The notes under the pieces: generated by a model
The model's input: the letters and a program-made list of their open reading frames with translations, nothing else
The model's database searches: none
What the model was told of the DNA's origin: nothing
Assembly: GCF_040905785.1 (NCBI RefSeq)
Contig: NZ_JBBDQW010000089.1
Location: 6,072 to 70,071 of the forward strand
DNA length: 64,000 bases
Direction of reading: 5' to 3'
Source of the DNA: Tistlia sp040905785
Lineage (GTDB): Bacteria > Pseudomonadota > Alphaproteobacteria > Kiloniellales > DSM-21159
Program-made: the position numbers and the translations under genes
In this document: piece by piece, positions 32,622 through 43,266 of the stretch
How positions within the stretch are numbered: position 1 is the stretch's first letter
How the letters are laid out: each line of letters starts with the position of its first letter

Positions 32622-32686
32622 GCGCGGCGCGAGACACCCGCGCTCGCCGAGAGCGAGCCAGAGAGCGAAAGCAAGAAGGAAAGATC

Positions 32687-33610
32687 ATGGCTGAAATCAC
32701 GGCCGCGCTGGTCAAGGAGCTGCGCGACAAGACCGGGGCCGGCATGATGGACTGCAAGAAGGCGCTCGGCGAGGCCGAGGGCGACATCGAGGGCGCCGTC
32801 GACTGGCTGCGCAAGAAGGGCCTGGCGGCCGCCGCCAAGAAGGCCGGCCGGACCGCGGCCGAAGGCCTGGTCGGCATCGCCGTCGAGGGCGGCCGCGGCG
32901 CCGTCGTCGAGGTCAACTCCGAGACCGACTTCGTCGCGCGCAACGAGCAGTTCCAGGGCTTCGTCTCGGCGGTCACGCGCCTTGCGCTCGCGGGCGACGG
33001 CGAGCTCGAGAGCCTGAAGCAGGCGGCCTACCCCGGCACCGGTCGCACGGTCGCCGAGGAGCTGACCCAGATGATCGCCACCATCGGCGAGAACATGGCG
33101 CTGCGCCGCGCGTCCCTGCTGGTCGCCGAGCCGGGCGTCGTCGCCGGCTACGTCCACAACCAGAGCGCCGAGGGCTTGGGCAAGATCGGCGTGCTGGTCG
33201 GCCTCAAGTCCGAGGGCGACGCCGAGAAGCTGGCGGCGCTCGGCAAGCAGCTGGCCATGCACGTCGCGGCGGCCAACCCGCTGGCGCTCGACCGCGACGA
33301 CGTCGACGCCTCGCAGCTCGACCGCGAGCGCGAGGTGCTGGCCGATCAGGCCCGCGCTTCCGGCAAGGCCGAGGAGATCATCGCCAAGATGGTCGAGGGC
33401 CGGCTGCGGAAGTTCTACGAGGACAACTGCCTGGTCGAGCAGGTCTTCGTGATCGACGGCGAGACCAAGATCGCGAAGGTCCTCGAGGCGGCGGCGAAGG
33501 AGGTCGGCGCCCCGGTGACGCTGACCGGCTTCCGGCGCTTCCAGCTCGGCGAGGGCATCGAGAAGGAAGAGAGCGACTTTGCGGCGGAGGTCGCGGCCGC
33601 CCGCGGCTGA
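32687..33610 (+). CDS. tsf: Elongation factor Ts
   Basis: This 307-residue factor exchanges GDP for GTP on EF-Tu. The N-terminal UBA-like module (LVKELRDKTGAGMMDCKKAL) and the TDFVARNEQF core motif are present; the rest forms the two core subdomains and the C-terminal module. Length is normal. A good Shine-Dalgarno (AAGGAAAG) precedes the ATG. The rpsB-tsf-pyrH-frr order is the classical one. Confidence 0.98.
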   Translation: MAEITAALVKELRDKTGAGMMDCKKALGEAEGDIEGAVDWLRKKGLAAAAKKAGRTAAEGLVGIAVEGGRGAVVEVNSETDFVARNEQFQGFVSAVTRLALAGDGELESLKQAAYPGTGRTVAEELTQMIATIGENMALRRASLLVAEPGVVAGYVHNQSAEGLGKIGVLVGLKSEGDAEKLAALGKQLAMHVAAANPLALDRDDVDASQLDREREVLADQARASGKAEEIIAKMVEGRLRKFYEDNCLVEQVFVIDGETKIAKVLEAAAKEVGAPVTLTGFRRFQLGEGIEKEESDFAAEVAAARG

Positions 33611-33690
33611 CGACCGTCGGTTCTTGAAATAGCGCGCGCGGGCGGCGGCCGAGGGCCGGGCACCCGCGCGGCGTCGGGCGGGGAAGACGC

Positions 33691-34434
33691 ATGGCCGAGG
33701 CGCCGCGCTACAAGCGCATCCTCCTGAAGGTCTCCGGCGAGGCCCTGATGGGCGATGCCGAGTTCGGCCTGGACGACGCCACCGTCAGCCGCATCGCCGA
33801 GGAGGTCGAGACCGTCCGAGCCATGGGCGTCGAGGTCTGCCTGGTGATCGGTGGCGGCAACATCTATCGCGGCCTGGCCGGTGCCGCCCACGGCATGGAC
33901 CGCACGGCGGCCGACTACATGGGCATGCTGGCCACGGTCATAAACTGCCTGGCCCTGCAGAACGCCCTGGAGCGGCGCGGCGTCGATACCCGCGTGCAGT
34001 CGGCGATCACCATGGTGCGGGTCTGCGAGCCCTATATCCGTCGGCGCGCGCTGCGCCACCTCGAGAAGGGGCGGGTGGTGATCTTCGCCGCCGGCACCGG
34101 CAACCCCTTCTTCACCACCGACACCGCCGCCGCGCTGCGCGCCTCCGAGATGGACTGCGACGCCCTGATGAAGGGCACCAAGGTCGACGGCGTCTACGAC
34201 GCCGACCCGATGAAGGTTCCCGACGCCAAGCGCTTCGAGCGGCTGACATACCGCGAGGTGCTGACGCGCGACCTCGGGGTCATGGACCAGGCCGCCATTT
34301 CTCTGGCGAAGGACAATCACATTCCGATACTAGTCTTTTCGATCGTCGAGCCAGGCGCTTTGGCCGCCACGGTGACCGGCGAGGGGAAGTTCACTGTTGT
34401 CGATGACGGGAAGCAGCCATGGCCGACAGCCTGA
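33691..34434 (+). CDS. pyrH: Uridylate (UMP) kinase
   Basis: This 247-residue hexameric kinase of the amino-acid kinase fold makes UDP from UMP. Motifs KVSGEALMG at the N-terminus, GGGNIYRG (phosphate binding), TNPFFTTDTAAALRA-like TGNPFFTTDTAAALRA, and KVDGVYDADP are visible. It overlaps frr by 16 bp, so translation is coupled. Confidence 0.97.
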   Translation: MAEAPRYKRILLKVSGEALMGDAEFGLDDATVSRIAEEVETVRAMGVEVCLVIGGGNIYRGLAGAAHGMDRTAADYMGMLATVINCLALQNALERRGVDTRVQSAITMVRVCEPYIRRRALRHLEKGRVVIFAAGTGNPFFTTDTAAALRASEMDCDALMKGTKVDGVYDADPMKVPDAKRFERLTYREVLTRDLGVMDQAAISLAKDNHIPILVFSIVEPGALAATVTGEGKFTVVDDGKQPWPTA

Positions 34435-34976
34435 TCAAGGATATCGAGAAGCGCATGGACGGCGCCGTCGAGGCGGTCAGGAAGGAATTCGTCGGCCTGC
34501 GCACCGGGCGCGCCTCCGCGGGACTGCTCGAACCGATCATGGTCGACGCCTACGGCGCCGCCATGCCGCTCAACCAGGTCGCTTCGATCTCGGTGCCCGA
34601 GCCGCGCATGATCGTGGTCTCCGTCTGGGACCGCAAGCTGTCGGGGCCGACCGAGAAGGCGATCCGCGAATCCGGCCTGGGGCTGAACCCGGCGAGCGAG
34701 GGCGCGACCATCCGGGTGCCGATCCCGCCGCTGTCCGAGGAGCGCCGCCAAGAGCTGGTCAAGGTCGCCGGCAAGTACGCCGAGCACGGCAAGGTCGCCG
34801 TACGCAACGTCCGCCGGGACGGCATGGAATCGCTGAAGAAGCTCGAGAAGGACCACGAGATATCCGAGGACGAGCAGCGCCGGCGGAGCGATGAGATTCA
34901 GAAGCTGACCGACCGCCATGTCCAGCTGATCGACGACGCCTTCGCCGCCAAGCAGGCGGAGATCATGCAGGTTTGA
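34419..34976 (+). CDS. frr: Ribosome recycling factor
   Basis: This 185-residue factor splits post-termination ribosomes with EF-G. The start (KDIEKRMDGAVEAV), the FVGLRTGRAS motif with its conserved Arg, and the C-terminal three-helix bundle with DEQRRRSDEIQKLTDRH are typical. It starts inside the last codons of pyrH. Confidence 0.97.
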   Translation: MADSLIKDIEKRMDGAVEAVRKEFVGLRTGRASAGLLEPIMVDAYGAAMPLNQVASISVPEPRMIVVSVWDRKLSGPTEKAIRESGLGLNPASEGATIRVPIPPLSEERRQELVKVAGKYAEHGKVAVRNVRRDGMESLKKLEKDHEISEDEQRRRSDEIQKLTDRHVQLIDDAFAAKQAEIMQV

Positions 34977-35016
34977 AGCCTGCAGCAGCCGCGTCGGACC
35001 CGGGGGCGACAAGACG

Positions 35017-35742
<726 letters not shown>

Positions 35743-35758
35743 CCGGCCGCGGCGGCCG

Positions 35759-36637
35759 ATGATGGCCAGGGTCGTCTCGTCCCTGGTCCTCGGGCCGATC
35801 GTGCTGCTCGCCATCTACCTCGGTCCGCCGGCCAGCGACGGCCTGCTGATCGCCGCCGCCGCCGTTCTGGCCTGGGAGTGGGGCCGCGTCTGCGGCCGCC
35901 AGCGCGGCTTCGGGCTGGCCGAAGGCACCCTGGTCGCGGCCAGCGCCGCGACGCTCGGTGCCGGCGCCGTCGCCGGCATCCAGATCGCCTGCGTCGCCGC
36001 CGTCCTCGGCGCGCTGCTCAGCCTGCTGGCCGCGACGTGGGACGGGCGCCGCCCCGCTTCGCGCGAGCGAGACGGCGCAGGCCGGCTGCCGGCCGACCGC
36101 CTGGTCCTCTGGTTCGGCTTCGGCCTCTTCTACGTCGCCCTGCCGCTCTTGGCCCTGCAGTGGCTGCGGGGCCCGGCAGGAACGGGCGGTGCGGCAGCGG
36201 CAGGCGCCGGGGCGTCCGCCGGGGGCCTCGAGGTGCTACGTCTGTTCTGGCTGATCGGCCTGGTCTGGGCGACGGACATCGGCGCTTTCTTCGTCGGGAG
36301 CACCCTGCGGGGGCCGAAGCTCTGGCCACGGATCAGCCCGAACAAAACCTGGTCGGGCATGGTCGGCGGCCTGGCGGCGGCCGGCCTGCTCGGCGCCGGC
36401 TTCGCGATCGCCGCGGCGCCCGAGGCGCTGTGGGCCCTGGTGGTGCTGAGCGTGCTGCTGTCGCTGGTCGCCCAGGCCGGCGACTTCTTCGAGTCGGGGG
36501 TCAAGCGCCACTTCGGCGCCAAGGACGCGAGCGGCCTGATTCCGGGCCACGGCGGACTGCTCGACCGCGTCGACGGGCTGCTCGCCGCAACCCTGGCCCT
36601 TGCCTTCCTGGCATGGCTGGGCAAGTCTCCTCTCTGA
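35759..36637 (+). CDS. cdsA: Phosphatidate cytidylyltransferase
   Basis: This 292-residue integral membrane enzyme makes CDP-diacylglycerol from phosphatidate and CTP. About seven or eight hydrophobic helices are visible, with the catalytic C-terminal signature KDASGLIPGHGGLLDRVDGL and the upstream SPNKTWSG. A Gly/Ala-rich loop (about 150-165) is probably a species-specific insert. Start is the first of two adjacent ATG codons; the stop overlaps the dxr ATG by one base. Confidence 0.93.
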   Translation: MMARVVSSLVLGPIVLLAIYLGPPASDGLLIAAAAVLAWEWGRVCGRQRGFGLAEGTLVAASAATLGAGAVAGIQIACVAAVLGALLSLLAATWDGRRPASRERDGAGRLPADRLVLWFGFGLFYVALPLLALQWLRGPAGTGGAAAAGAGASAGGLEVLRLFWLIGLVWATDIGAFFVGSTLRGPKLWPRISPNKTWSGMVGGLAAAGLLGAGFAIAAAPEALWALVVLSVLLSLVAQAGDFFESGVKRHFGAKDASGLIPGHGGLLDRVDGLLAATLALAFLAWLGKSPL

Positions 36638-37830
36638 TGTCCCTGTCCGAAAACTTGGCCAATGCCCTTGGCGCGCCGCGGCGGATCGCTGTCCTCGGCG
36701 CCACCGGCTCGATCGGCTGCAGCACGCTCGACCTGATCGAGCGCAATCCCGGCCTGTTCGAGGTCGAGGCGCTGACCGCGAACCGCTCGGTCGCGGCGCT
36801 CGCGGAGCAGGCGCTCAGGGTCCGCCCACGCTTCGTTGCGCTCGGCGAGGAGGCGGGCTACGCCGAGCTGAAGGCGGCGCTGTCCGGCAGCGGCATCGAG
36901 GTCGCCGCCGGCCCGCAGGCGCTGATCGAGGCGGCGGAACGGCCCTCGGACTTTGTCATGTCGGGCATCGTCGGTGCCGCGGGCCTGCCGCCGACGCTCG
37001 CCGCGGTGCGCCGGGGCGCGACCGTCGGCCTCGCCAACAAGGAGACCCTGGTCTGTGCCGGCGAGCTCATGACCGCCGAGGTCAGCCGCTGGGGCGCGAC
37101 GCTGCTGCCGGTGGATTCCGAGCACAACGCGATCTTCCAGGTGCTCGACGCCGCGACTCCGGAAGCCGTCGAGAAGCTGATCCTGACCGCCTCGGGCGGG
37201 CCCTTCCGGACCTGCTCGCTGGACGAGATGCGCGGCATGAAGCCGGCCCAGGCGGTCGCCCACCCCAACTGGTCGATGGGCGCCAAGATATCGGTCGATT
37301 CGGCGACCATGATGAACAAGGGCCTGGAGCTGATCGAGGCGCACCATCTGTTCGGCTTCGACGAGCAGCGCATCGACATCCTGGTGCACCCCCAGTCGGT
37401 GATCCACTCCCTGGTCGCCTACGTCGACGGCTCGGTGCTGGCGCAGCTCGGCCGCCCCGACATGCGCACCCCGATCGCCTATGCCCTGGCCTGGCCGAGG
37501 CGCATGTCCGCGCCGGTCGAGAAGCTCGACCTGGCCGAGATCGCGACCCTGACCTTCGAGGCGCCCGACGCCCTGCGCTTCCCGGCGCTGCGCCTGGCCC
37601 GCGAGGCGCTGCGCCAGGGCGGCAGCGCGCCGGCCGTGCTGAACGCCGCCAACGAGGTCGCGGTCGCCGCCTTCCTGGACGACCGGATCGGCTTCCTGGC
37701 GATCGCCGAGGCCGTCGAGCGCACGCTGGAGCGCTACGCACCGACTCCGATCGAGGGGCTGCAGGCCATGTTCGACACCGACAGCGAAGCACGCCGCTGC
37801 GCTGCGGAGATCGTCGCGGCCCTGGCGTAG
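36637..37830 (+). CDS. dxr: 1-deoxy-D-xylulose 5-phosphate reductoisomerase
   Basis: This 397-residue enzyme makes 2-C-methyl-D-erythritol 4-phosphate, the committed step of the MEP isoprenoid pathway. The NADPH motif GATGSIG, the LANKETLV loop, the metal-binding DSEHNAIFQ motif and the HPNWSMGAKIS flexible lid are visible. A long in-frame extension into cdsA exists but is non-coding; the ATG overlapping the cdsA stop (TGATG) is the natural coupled start. Confidence 0.97.
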   Translation: MSLSENLANALGAPRRIAVLGATGSIGCSTLDLIERNPGLFEVEALTANRSVAALAEQALRVRPRFVALGEEAGYAELKAALSGSGIEVAAGPQALIEAAERPSDFVMSGIVGAAGLPPTLAAVRRGATVGLANKETLVCAGELMTAEVSRWGATLLPVDSEHNAIFQVLDAATPEAVEKLILTASGGPFRTCSLDEMRGMKPAQAVAHPNWSMGAKISVDSATMMNKGLELIEAHHLFGFDEQRIDILVHPQSVIHSLVAYVDGSVLAQLGRPDMRTPIAYALAWPRRMSAPVEKLDLAEIATLTFEAPDALRFPALRLAREALRQGGSAPAVLNAANEVAVAAFLDDRIGFLAIAEAVERTLERYAPTPIEGLQAMFDTDSEARRCAAEIVAALA

Positions 37831-37961
37831 CGCCCCTGGCCTAGGGGGAAGGGGCTGCGACGCCGCTGCCCTTGTCATTGCGGCGCCGACGCGCGATCTA
37901 ACGGAACGTTCCCGCCGCACGCCCACCCCCGAGCCCGTCGCCACCGGAGAGACCGCCGCCC

Positions 37962-39173
37962 ATGGAGATCCTGTCCTTCCTGCCGCTCGACAGCCTGGAG
38001 TCGATCGCCGTCTCGGTGCTTGCCTTCCTGGTCATCCTGACCGTCCTGGTATTCGTCCACGAGCTCGGTCACTTCTGGGTGGCGCGCCGCTGCGGGGTCA
38101 AGTGCGAGGCCTTCTCGATCGGCTTCGGCCCGGAGCTGTTCGGCTGGAACGACAGCAAGGGCACGCGCTGGAAGTTCTCGGCCCTGCCGCTCGGCGGCTA
38201 CGTCAAGATGTTCGGCGATGCCGATGTCACCAGCCGGCCGGCGCCGGCGATCCAGGAGGCCGTCGAGGAGGCCACCGGGGGCGAGGAGGTCGCCGAGGGC
38301 GAGGAGACCGGCGACTGGGCCGGCGGCAAGGCACGGCCCCTGACCGCCGAGGAGCGCGCGGTCTCCTTCCACCACAAGTCGCTGTCGCGCCGGGTCGCGA
38401 TCGTCGCCGCCGGGCCGGCGGCCAACTTCCTGTTCGCCATCGTCGTGATGACCGCCTTCTTCGTCTACCCCGGCCAGCCGACCACGCCGGCGCTGATCGG
38501 CGGCGTCGTCGAGGACAGCGCGGCGGCGGAGGCCGGCCTGCAGGCCGGCGACCGGGTCCTCGAGATCAACGGCAGCCGGATCGAGCGCTTCGAGCAGATC
38601 CAGCGGCTCGTACACCTGAACCTCGAGGCGCCGCTGGCGATGCTGGTCGAGCGCGACGGCAGGCCTGTCGAGCTGACCGCGACGCCGCAGATCGTCGTTC
38701 GCGAGGACGCCATGGGCAACGAGGTGCCGGTGCCGATGCTCGGCATCCAGGCCAGCGGCAGCGCCTTCGTTCCGCAGGGCCTGAGCGCGCCCTGGGCCGC
38801 GGTCGAGGAGACCGTGTCGCTGACCGGTGCCACGCTCCAGGCGGTCTGGCAGATGATCACCGGCACGCGCGGCACCGACGAGCTGGGCGGGCCGATTCGG
38901 ATCGCCGAGATGTCGGGCCAGGTCGCCCAGACCGGCGTCATCTCGGTCGTCTGGTTCATGGCCGTGCTCTCGATCAACCTCGGCCTGATCAACCTGTTCC
39001 CGGTACCGATGCTGGACGGCGGGCACCTGCTGTTCTACGCCATCGAGGGCGCGCGCGGCCGGCCGCTCGGCGAGCGGGCGCAGGAGTACGGTTTCCGGAT
39101 CGGCCTGGCGATGGTGCTCACCCTCTTCGTCTTCGTCACCTGGAACGACCTGTCGCGCCTCCTTGTTTTCTGA
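37962..39173 (+). CDS. rseP: Site-2 protease RseP
   Basis: This 403-residue intramembrane zinc protease cleaves anti-sigma factors during envelope stress. The first helix carries the metal motif VHELGHFW, and LDGGHLLF near the C-terminus supplies the third ligand. One PDZ domain (about 165-250) is clear. Between about residues 90 and 122 an acidic segment rich in Glu and Gly lies before AEERAVSFHHK, longer than in most relatives I know. It precedes bamA, as in most proteobacteria. The 131-bp gap before it contains a GGAACGTTCC palindrome of unknown meaning. Confidence 0.95.
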   Translation: MEILSFLPLDSLESIAVSVLAFLVILTVLVFVHELGHFWVARRCGVKCEAFSIGFGPELFGWNDSKGTRWKFSALPLGGYVKMFGDADVTSRPAPAIQEAVEEATGGEEVAEGEETGDWAGGKARPLTAEERAVSFHHKSLSRRVAIVAAGPAANFLFAIVVMTAFFVYPGQPTTPALIGGVVEDSAAAEAGLQAGDRVLEINGSRIERFEQIQRLVHLNLEAPLAMLVERDGRPVELTATPQIVVREDAMGNEVPVPMLGIQASGSAFVPQGLSAPWAAVEETVSLTGATLQAVWQMITGTRGTDELGGPIRIAEMSGQVAQTGVISVVWFMAVLSINLGLINLFPVPMLDGGHLLFYAIEGARGRPLGERAQEYGFRIGLAMVLTLFVFVTWNDLSRLLVF

Positions 39174-39327
39174 TATGCCGACTGACCGGACCGCGCGGGC
39201 CGGCTAGTTCGGCACGCGCGCGACGGAGCGAGCAACGGGCCGAGAGCAACGGGCCGAGACAAACCAGTCGAGAGCGACAGGCGACGGAGCGGGCGTGTCG
39301 GCAGTGAGGGACCAGGGGGGAGAGGGT

Positions 39328-41631
39328 GTGTCTGCGAGATCGGTGAGGCGGGGCGCCGCTGTATTGTGCGGGCTCTTCGCCCTCTTCCTGCAGGCCTTCC
39401 TGGCCGTCGATCCCGTCTCGGCTCAGGACGCCGTGCCGGCGGGTGGCGTGATGCGCGAGATTCGCATCGACGGCGCCCAGCGGGTCGATCCCGAGACCGT
39501 GCGCAGCTACATGCGCATCCAGCTCGGCGATCCCTTCGACCCGATCGTGCTCGACGAGTCGCTGAAGAGCCTGTTCGAGACCGGCCTGTTCGCCGACGTG
39601 ACCCTGGCCCGTCAGGGCGACACGCTGATCGTCCGCGTCGTCGAAAACCCGGTCATCAACCGCATCGCCTTCGAGGGCAACCAGCGCATCGAGGACGAGG
39701 AGCTGGAGGGCGAGATCGAGCTGCGGCCGCGCGTCGTCTTCACCCGCACCAAGGCGCAGAACGACGTCCAGAGGATCCTCGAGCTCTATCGCCGCGAGGG
39801 CCGCTTCAACGCCACCGTCGAGCCGAAGATCATCCAGCTCGAGCAGAACCGGGTCGACCTGGTCTTCGAGATCGACGAGGGCGCGGTGACCGAGATCTCC
39901 GCGATCAACTTCGTCGGCAACCGGGAGTTCTCGGACGGTACGCTGCGCGGCGAGCTCGTCACCAGCGAGACCGCCTGGTGGCGCTTCTTCACCTCGGCCG
40001 ACGTCTACGACCCGGATCGACTGGCCTTCGACCGCGAGAACCTGCGGCGCTTCTATCTCTCAGAGGGCTTCGCCGACTTCCGCGTCGTCTCCACCATCGC
40101 CGAGCTCAGCCCCGACCGCTCGTCCTTCATCATCACCTTCACGGTCGACGAGGGGCCGCGCTACCGCTTCGGCGCGATCGACATCAGCACGACTCTGAAG
40201 AACCTCGATCCCGAGGAGGTCCGCGACCTGGTCGAGACCGAGGAGGGCGAGTGGTACGACGCCGACCTGGTCGACGACACGGTCGACGCGCTGACCGAGG
40301 CGGTCGGCAACCTCGGCTACGCCTTCGTCGACATCCGCACGCAGATCGACCGCAACCGCGAGGAGCTGACGATCAGCCTGACCTACGAGATCCAGGAGGG
40401 TCCGAAGGTCTACGTCGAGCGCATCGACATCGAGGGCAACGTGCGGACGCTCGACCGTGTGATCCGGCGCGAGTTCCGCCTGGTCGAGGGCGACGCCTTC
40501 AACGCCGCCAAGCTGCGCCGCTCGCGCGAGCGTGTCCAGAACCTCGAGTTCTTCCAGGCGGTCCAGGTCACCAACGAGCCGGGCAGCGCCGCCGACAAGA
40601 CCGTGGTCAAGGTCGAGGTCGAGGAGGCCTCGACCGGTGAGGTTTCGCTCGGCGCCGGCGTCTCGACCTCGGTCGGACCGCTCGCCCGCATCCAGATCCG
40701 CGAGCGCAACCTGCTCGGCCGCGGCCAGGACCTGCGGCTCGGCTTCCAGCTCTCGGGCATCTCTTCCCAGGTCGACCTCAGCTTCACCGAGCCCTACTTC
40801 ATGGGCCGCGACGTCTCGGCGGGCGTCGACCTGTTCCGCAATACCCTCGAGCGCGAGGAAAGCAGCTTCAACCAGAGGCGCCTGGGCGGCGCGCTACGCG
40901 GCGGCTACAATCTCACCGAGTACACGCGCAACATCTGGCGCTACCAGCTCGAGCGACGGACCATCGAGGACGTCAAGGACACCGCCGCCTTCGCGGTCAA
41001 GTCGGAAGAGGGCACGACCGTGCGCTCCGGCATCAACCAAGAGCTGATCTGGGATCGCACCGAGGGCGGCATCAATCCAAGCCGCGGCTTCCTGGTCAGC
41101 TACGAGGCCAACTTCACCGGCCTCGGCGGCGACGTCCGCTTCCTGCGCAACGAGCTGAAGGGCAATTACTACCACCCGCTGTTCGAAGACTTCACGCTCT
41201 TCGTCGGGGGCACTGTGGGTCACATGGACGGGCTCGGGCAGGACACGCGCGTCTCCGACCGCTTCTTCCTGGGCGGCACGACCTTCCGCGGCTTCGAGTT
41301 CGGCGGCATCGGCCCGCGGGACATCGCCTCGGAGGACGCGATCGGCGGCAAGCAGTACTACAAGGGCACCGTGGAGCTGCGCTTCCCGCTCGGCTTCCAG
41401 GACGCGCTCGACGTGCAGGGGCGGTTCTTCATGGACGCCGGCGCCGTCTGGGGCTTCGACGGCGATACCGGATCGGTCGACGACTCGACGGCGCCGCGCC
41501 TGACGATCGGACCGGGCCTGGTCTGGAACTCGCCGCTCGGACTGGTCGCCATCGACTTCGGCTTCCCGATCCTGAAGGAGGAATTCGACAAGACGCAGCT
41601 GCTGAACTTCAGCTTCGGCGTCCAGTTCTGA
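39328..41631 (+). CDS. bamA: Outer membrane assembly factor BamA
   Basis: This 767-residue (from the chosen start) outer-membrane protein inserts beta-barrels. A signal peptide ends near DPVSAQD. Five POTRA domains fill about 35-420, and a 16-strand barrel follows, with the conserved SDRFFLGGTTFRGFEFGG segment carrying the RGF-like motif and a C-terminal Phe (FSFGVQF). I chose the GTG at 39328 because a purine-rich AGGGGGGAG lies 5 bp upstream and it gives a normal signal peptide; GTG codons at 39295 and 39304 are in frame and possible. Confidence 0.95.
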   Translation: MSARSVRRGAAVLCGLFALFLQAFLAVDPVSAQDAVPAGGVMREIRIDGAQRVDPETVRSYMRIQLGDPFDPIVLDESLKSLFETGLFADVTLARQGDTLIVRVVENPVINRIAFEGNQRIEDEELEGEIELRPRVVFTRTKAQNDVQRILELYRREGRFNATVEPKIIQLEQNRVDLVFEIDEGAVTEISAINFVGNREFSDGTLRGELVTSETAWWRFFTSADVYDPDRLAFDRENLRRFYLSEGFADFRVVSTIAELSPDRSSFIITFTVDEGPRYRFGAIDISTTLKNLDPEEVRDLVETEEGEWYDADLVDDTVDALTEAVGNLGYAFVDIRTQIDRNREELTISLTYEIQEGPKVYVERIDIEGNVRTLDRVIRREFRLVEGDAFNAAKLRRSRERVQNLEFFQAVQVTNEPGSAADKTVVKVEVEEASTGEVSLGAGVSTSVGPLARIQIRERNLLGRGQDLRLGFQLSGISSQVDLSFTEPYFMGRDVSAGVDLFRNTLEREESSFNQRRLGGALRGGYNLTEYTRNIWRYQLERRTIEDVKDTAAFAVKSEEGTTVRSGINQELIWDRTEGGINPSRGFLVSYEANFTGLGGDVRFLRNELKGNYYHPLFEDFTLFVGGTVGHMDGLGQDTRVSDRFFLGGTTFRGFEFGGIGPRDIASEDAIGGKQYYKGTVELRFPLGFQDALDVQGRFFMDAGAVWGFDGDTGSVDDSTAPRLTIGPGLVWNSPLGLVAIDFGFPILKEEFDKTQLLNFSFGVQF

Positions 41632-41633
41632 GC

Positions 41634-42224
41634 ATGGGCCGGTGTCGCCGTCCCGCGGGCGCCGCCCTGGCCGCGCTGCTGCTGGCGGCTCTGGTCGTCC
41701 CCCTGGCCGCCCTGACAGCGGCGGGACCGGCGGCGGCCCAGCGCGACGGCCCGCCGGCGGTCGCGGGCATCATGATCGTCGATTCACAGCGCATCCTGCG
41801 CGAGGCGAACGCGGTCAAGGGGCTGCAGGCCGGCCTGGAGGCCGAGCGCGACGCTTTCCGCGACGAGCTGCGCCAGCACGAAGCCGAGCTGCGCGATGAC
41901 GACGCCGCCCTGACCCGCGAGCGCAGCAGCCTCAGCAACGAGCAGTACCTGCAGCGCCGCCGCGAGCTCGAGCAGCGCTTCGCGGGCTTCCAGAGCGAGA
42001 TCGCCGAGCGCCGGCGCGCCCTGGAGGGCCGCTTCACGCAGGGCATGAGGGCGATCGAGGCGCATCTGCTGGAGATCGTCGGCGCGCTTGCCAAGGAGCG
42101 CGGCATCGACCTCGTGCTGCCGAAGAGCGCGGTGCTGCTCGCAGACCCAAGCTACGAGGTCACCGACGAGGTGATGCAACGGCTCAACCTGACGCTGCCG
42201 CGCGTGGTCACGCCGGAGGAGTAG
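41634..42224 (+). CDS. skp: Periplasmic chaperone Skp/OmpH
   Basis: This 196-residue secreted protein has a signal peptide (to about 36, AAGPAAAQ), a short beta body (GIMIVDSQRILREANAVKG) and a long charged coiled coil (about 70-150) that forms the tentacles gripping unfolded outer-membrane proteins. It begins 2 bp after bamA and ends 1 bp before lpxD. Confidence 0.92.
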   Translation: MGRCRRPAGAALAALLLAALVVPLAALTAAGPAAAQRDGPPAVAGIMIVDSQRILREANAVKGLQAGLEAERDAFRDELRQHEAELRDDDAALTRERSSLSNEQYLQRRRELEQRFAGFQSEIAERRRALEGRFTQGMRAIEAHLLEIVGALAKERGIDLVLPKSAVLLADPSYEVTDEVMQRLNLTLPRVVTPEE

Positions 42225-42225
42225 C

Positions 42226-43266
42226 ATGGCCGACCCCCGTTTCTTCCAGTGTGCCGGGCCTCTGGGCCTCGGGCGCATCGCCGAGATCGCCGGTGCCGAG
42301 ATCGACGACTCCCGGGCCGGGGACGCGGACGCCGAGCGGCCGTTCGAGGACGTGGCGCCGCTCGATACGGCCGGCCCCCGCGACATCGCCTTCCTGGACA
42401 ACCGGCGCTACCTGCCGGCCTTCGGGTCGAGCAGCGCCGGCGCCTGCATCGTCGCCGCGGAGCACGCCGCGCGCGCGCCGGAGGGTATGATCCTCCTGGT
42501 CACGGCCACGCCCTACACGGCCTACGCCCGCGTCGCGGCAGCCTTCTATCCGAATCCGCAGACGCCGGCCGGCGTCCATCCCACCGCCCTGGTCGACCCC
42601 AGCGCGCGGATCGGCGCCGACGCCCATGTCGGCGCCTTCGCGACGGTCGGCGCGCGGGCCGAGCTCGGCGACGGCGCGGTCGTCCACGACCACTGCTCGA
42701 TCGGCAGCGGCGTCGTCGTCGGCGCCGGCACCGAGATCATGAGCCACGCTTCGCTCAGCCACTGCCTCATCGGCCGCCACTGCCTGATCCACGCCGGGGC
42801 ACGGATCGGCAACCGCGGCTTCGGCTTCGCCCTCGACCCCAAGGGCTACGTCGACGTCCCGCAGCTCGGCCGCGTCCTCGTCGAGGACGGCGTCGAGATC
42901 GGCGCCAACGTGACGATCGACCGCGGCGCGGGGCCCGACACCTTCATCGGCGCCGGCTCGAAGATCGACAATCTGGTCCAGCTCGGCCATAACGTCAGCC
43001 TGGGTCGCGGCTGCGTCCTGGTCGCCCAGTCCGGCGTCGCTGGCTCTTCGAAGCTGGAGGATTTCGTGATGATTGGGGCCCAGGGCGGCGTCGGAGGCCA
43101 CCTGACGATGCACAAGGGCTCGCGGCTCGCTGGCAAGAGCGGCCTCATGACAGACGTGCCGGCAGGCGAGACCGTCGGCGGCTTGCCGGCAATGCCGCTG
43201 AGGGACTATTTCCGCCTGGTCGCGATGTGGAAGCGCCAGTTGAAGGACGCGGGCAAGAAGAAATGA
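42226..43266 (+). CDS. lpxD: UDP-3-O-acylglucosamine N-acyltransferase
   Basis: This 346-residue trimeric enzyme adds the N-linked hydroxyacyl chain in lipid A synthesis. An N-terminal uridine-binding domain (about 1-100) is followed by a left-handed beta-helix of hexapeptide repeats; the catalytic His lies in QLGHNVSLGRG. Length fits the family. It overlaps fabZ by 4 bp. Confidence 0.96.
   Translation: MADPRFFQCAGPLGLGRIAEIAGAEIDDSRAGDADAERPFEDVAPLDTAGPRDIAFLDNRRYLPAFGSSSAGACIVAAEHAARAPEGMILLVTATPYTAYARVAAAFYPNPQTPAGVHPTALVDPSARIGADAHVGAFATVGARAELGDGAVVHDHCSIGSGVVVGAGTEIMSHASLSHCLIGRHCLIHAGARIGNRGFGFALDPKGYVDVPQLGRVLVEDGVEIGANVTIDRGAGPDTFIGAGSKIDNLVQLGHNVSLGRGCVLVAQSGVAGSSKLEDFVMIGAQGGVGGHLTMHKGSRLAGKSGLMTDVPAGETVGGLPAMPLRDYFRLVAMWKRQLKDAGKKK

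Noticed and set aside
37903..37912. GGAACGTTCC palindrome before rseP as an EcfG-type promoter
   Set aside because: The GGAAC element lacks a GTT element at the required 16-17 bp spacing.
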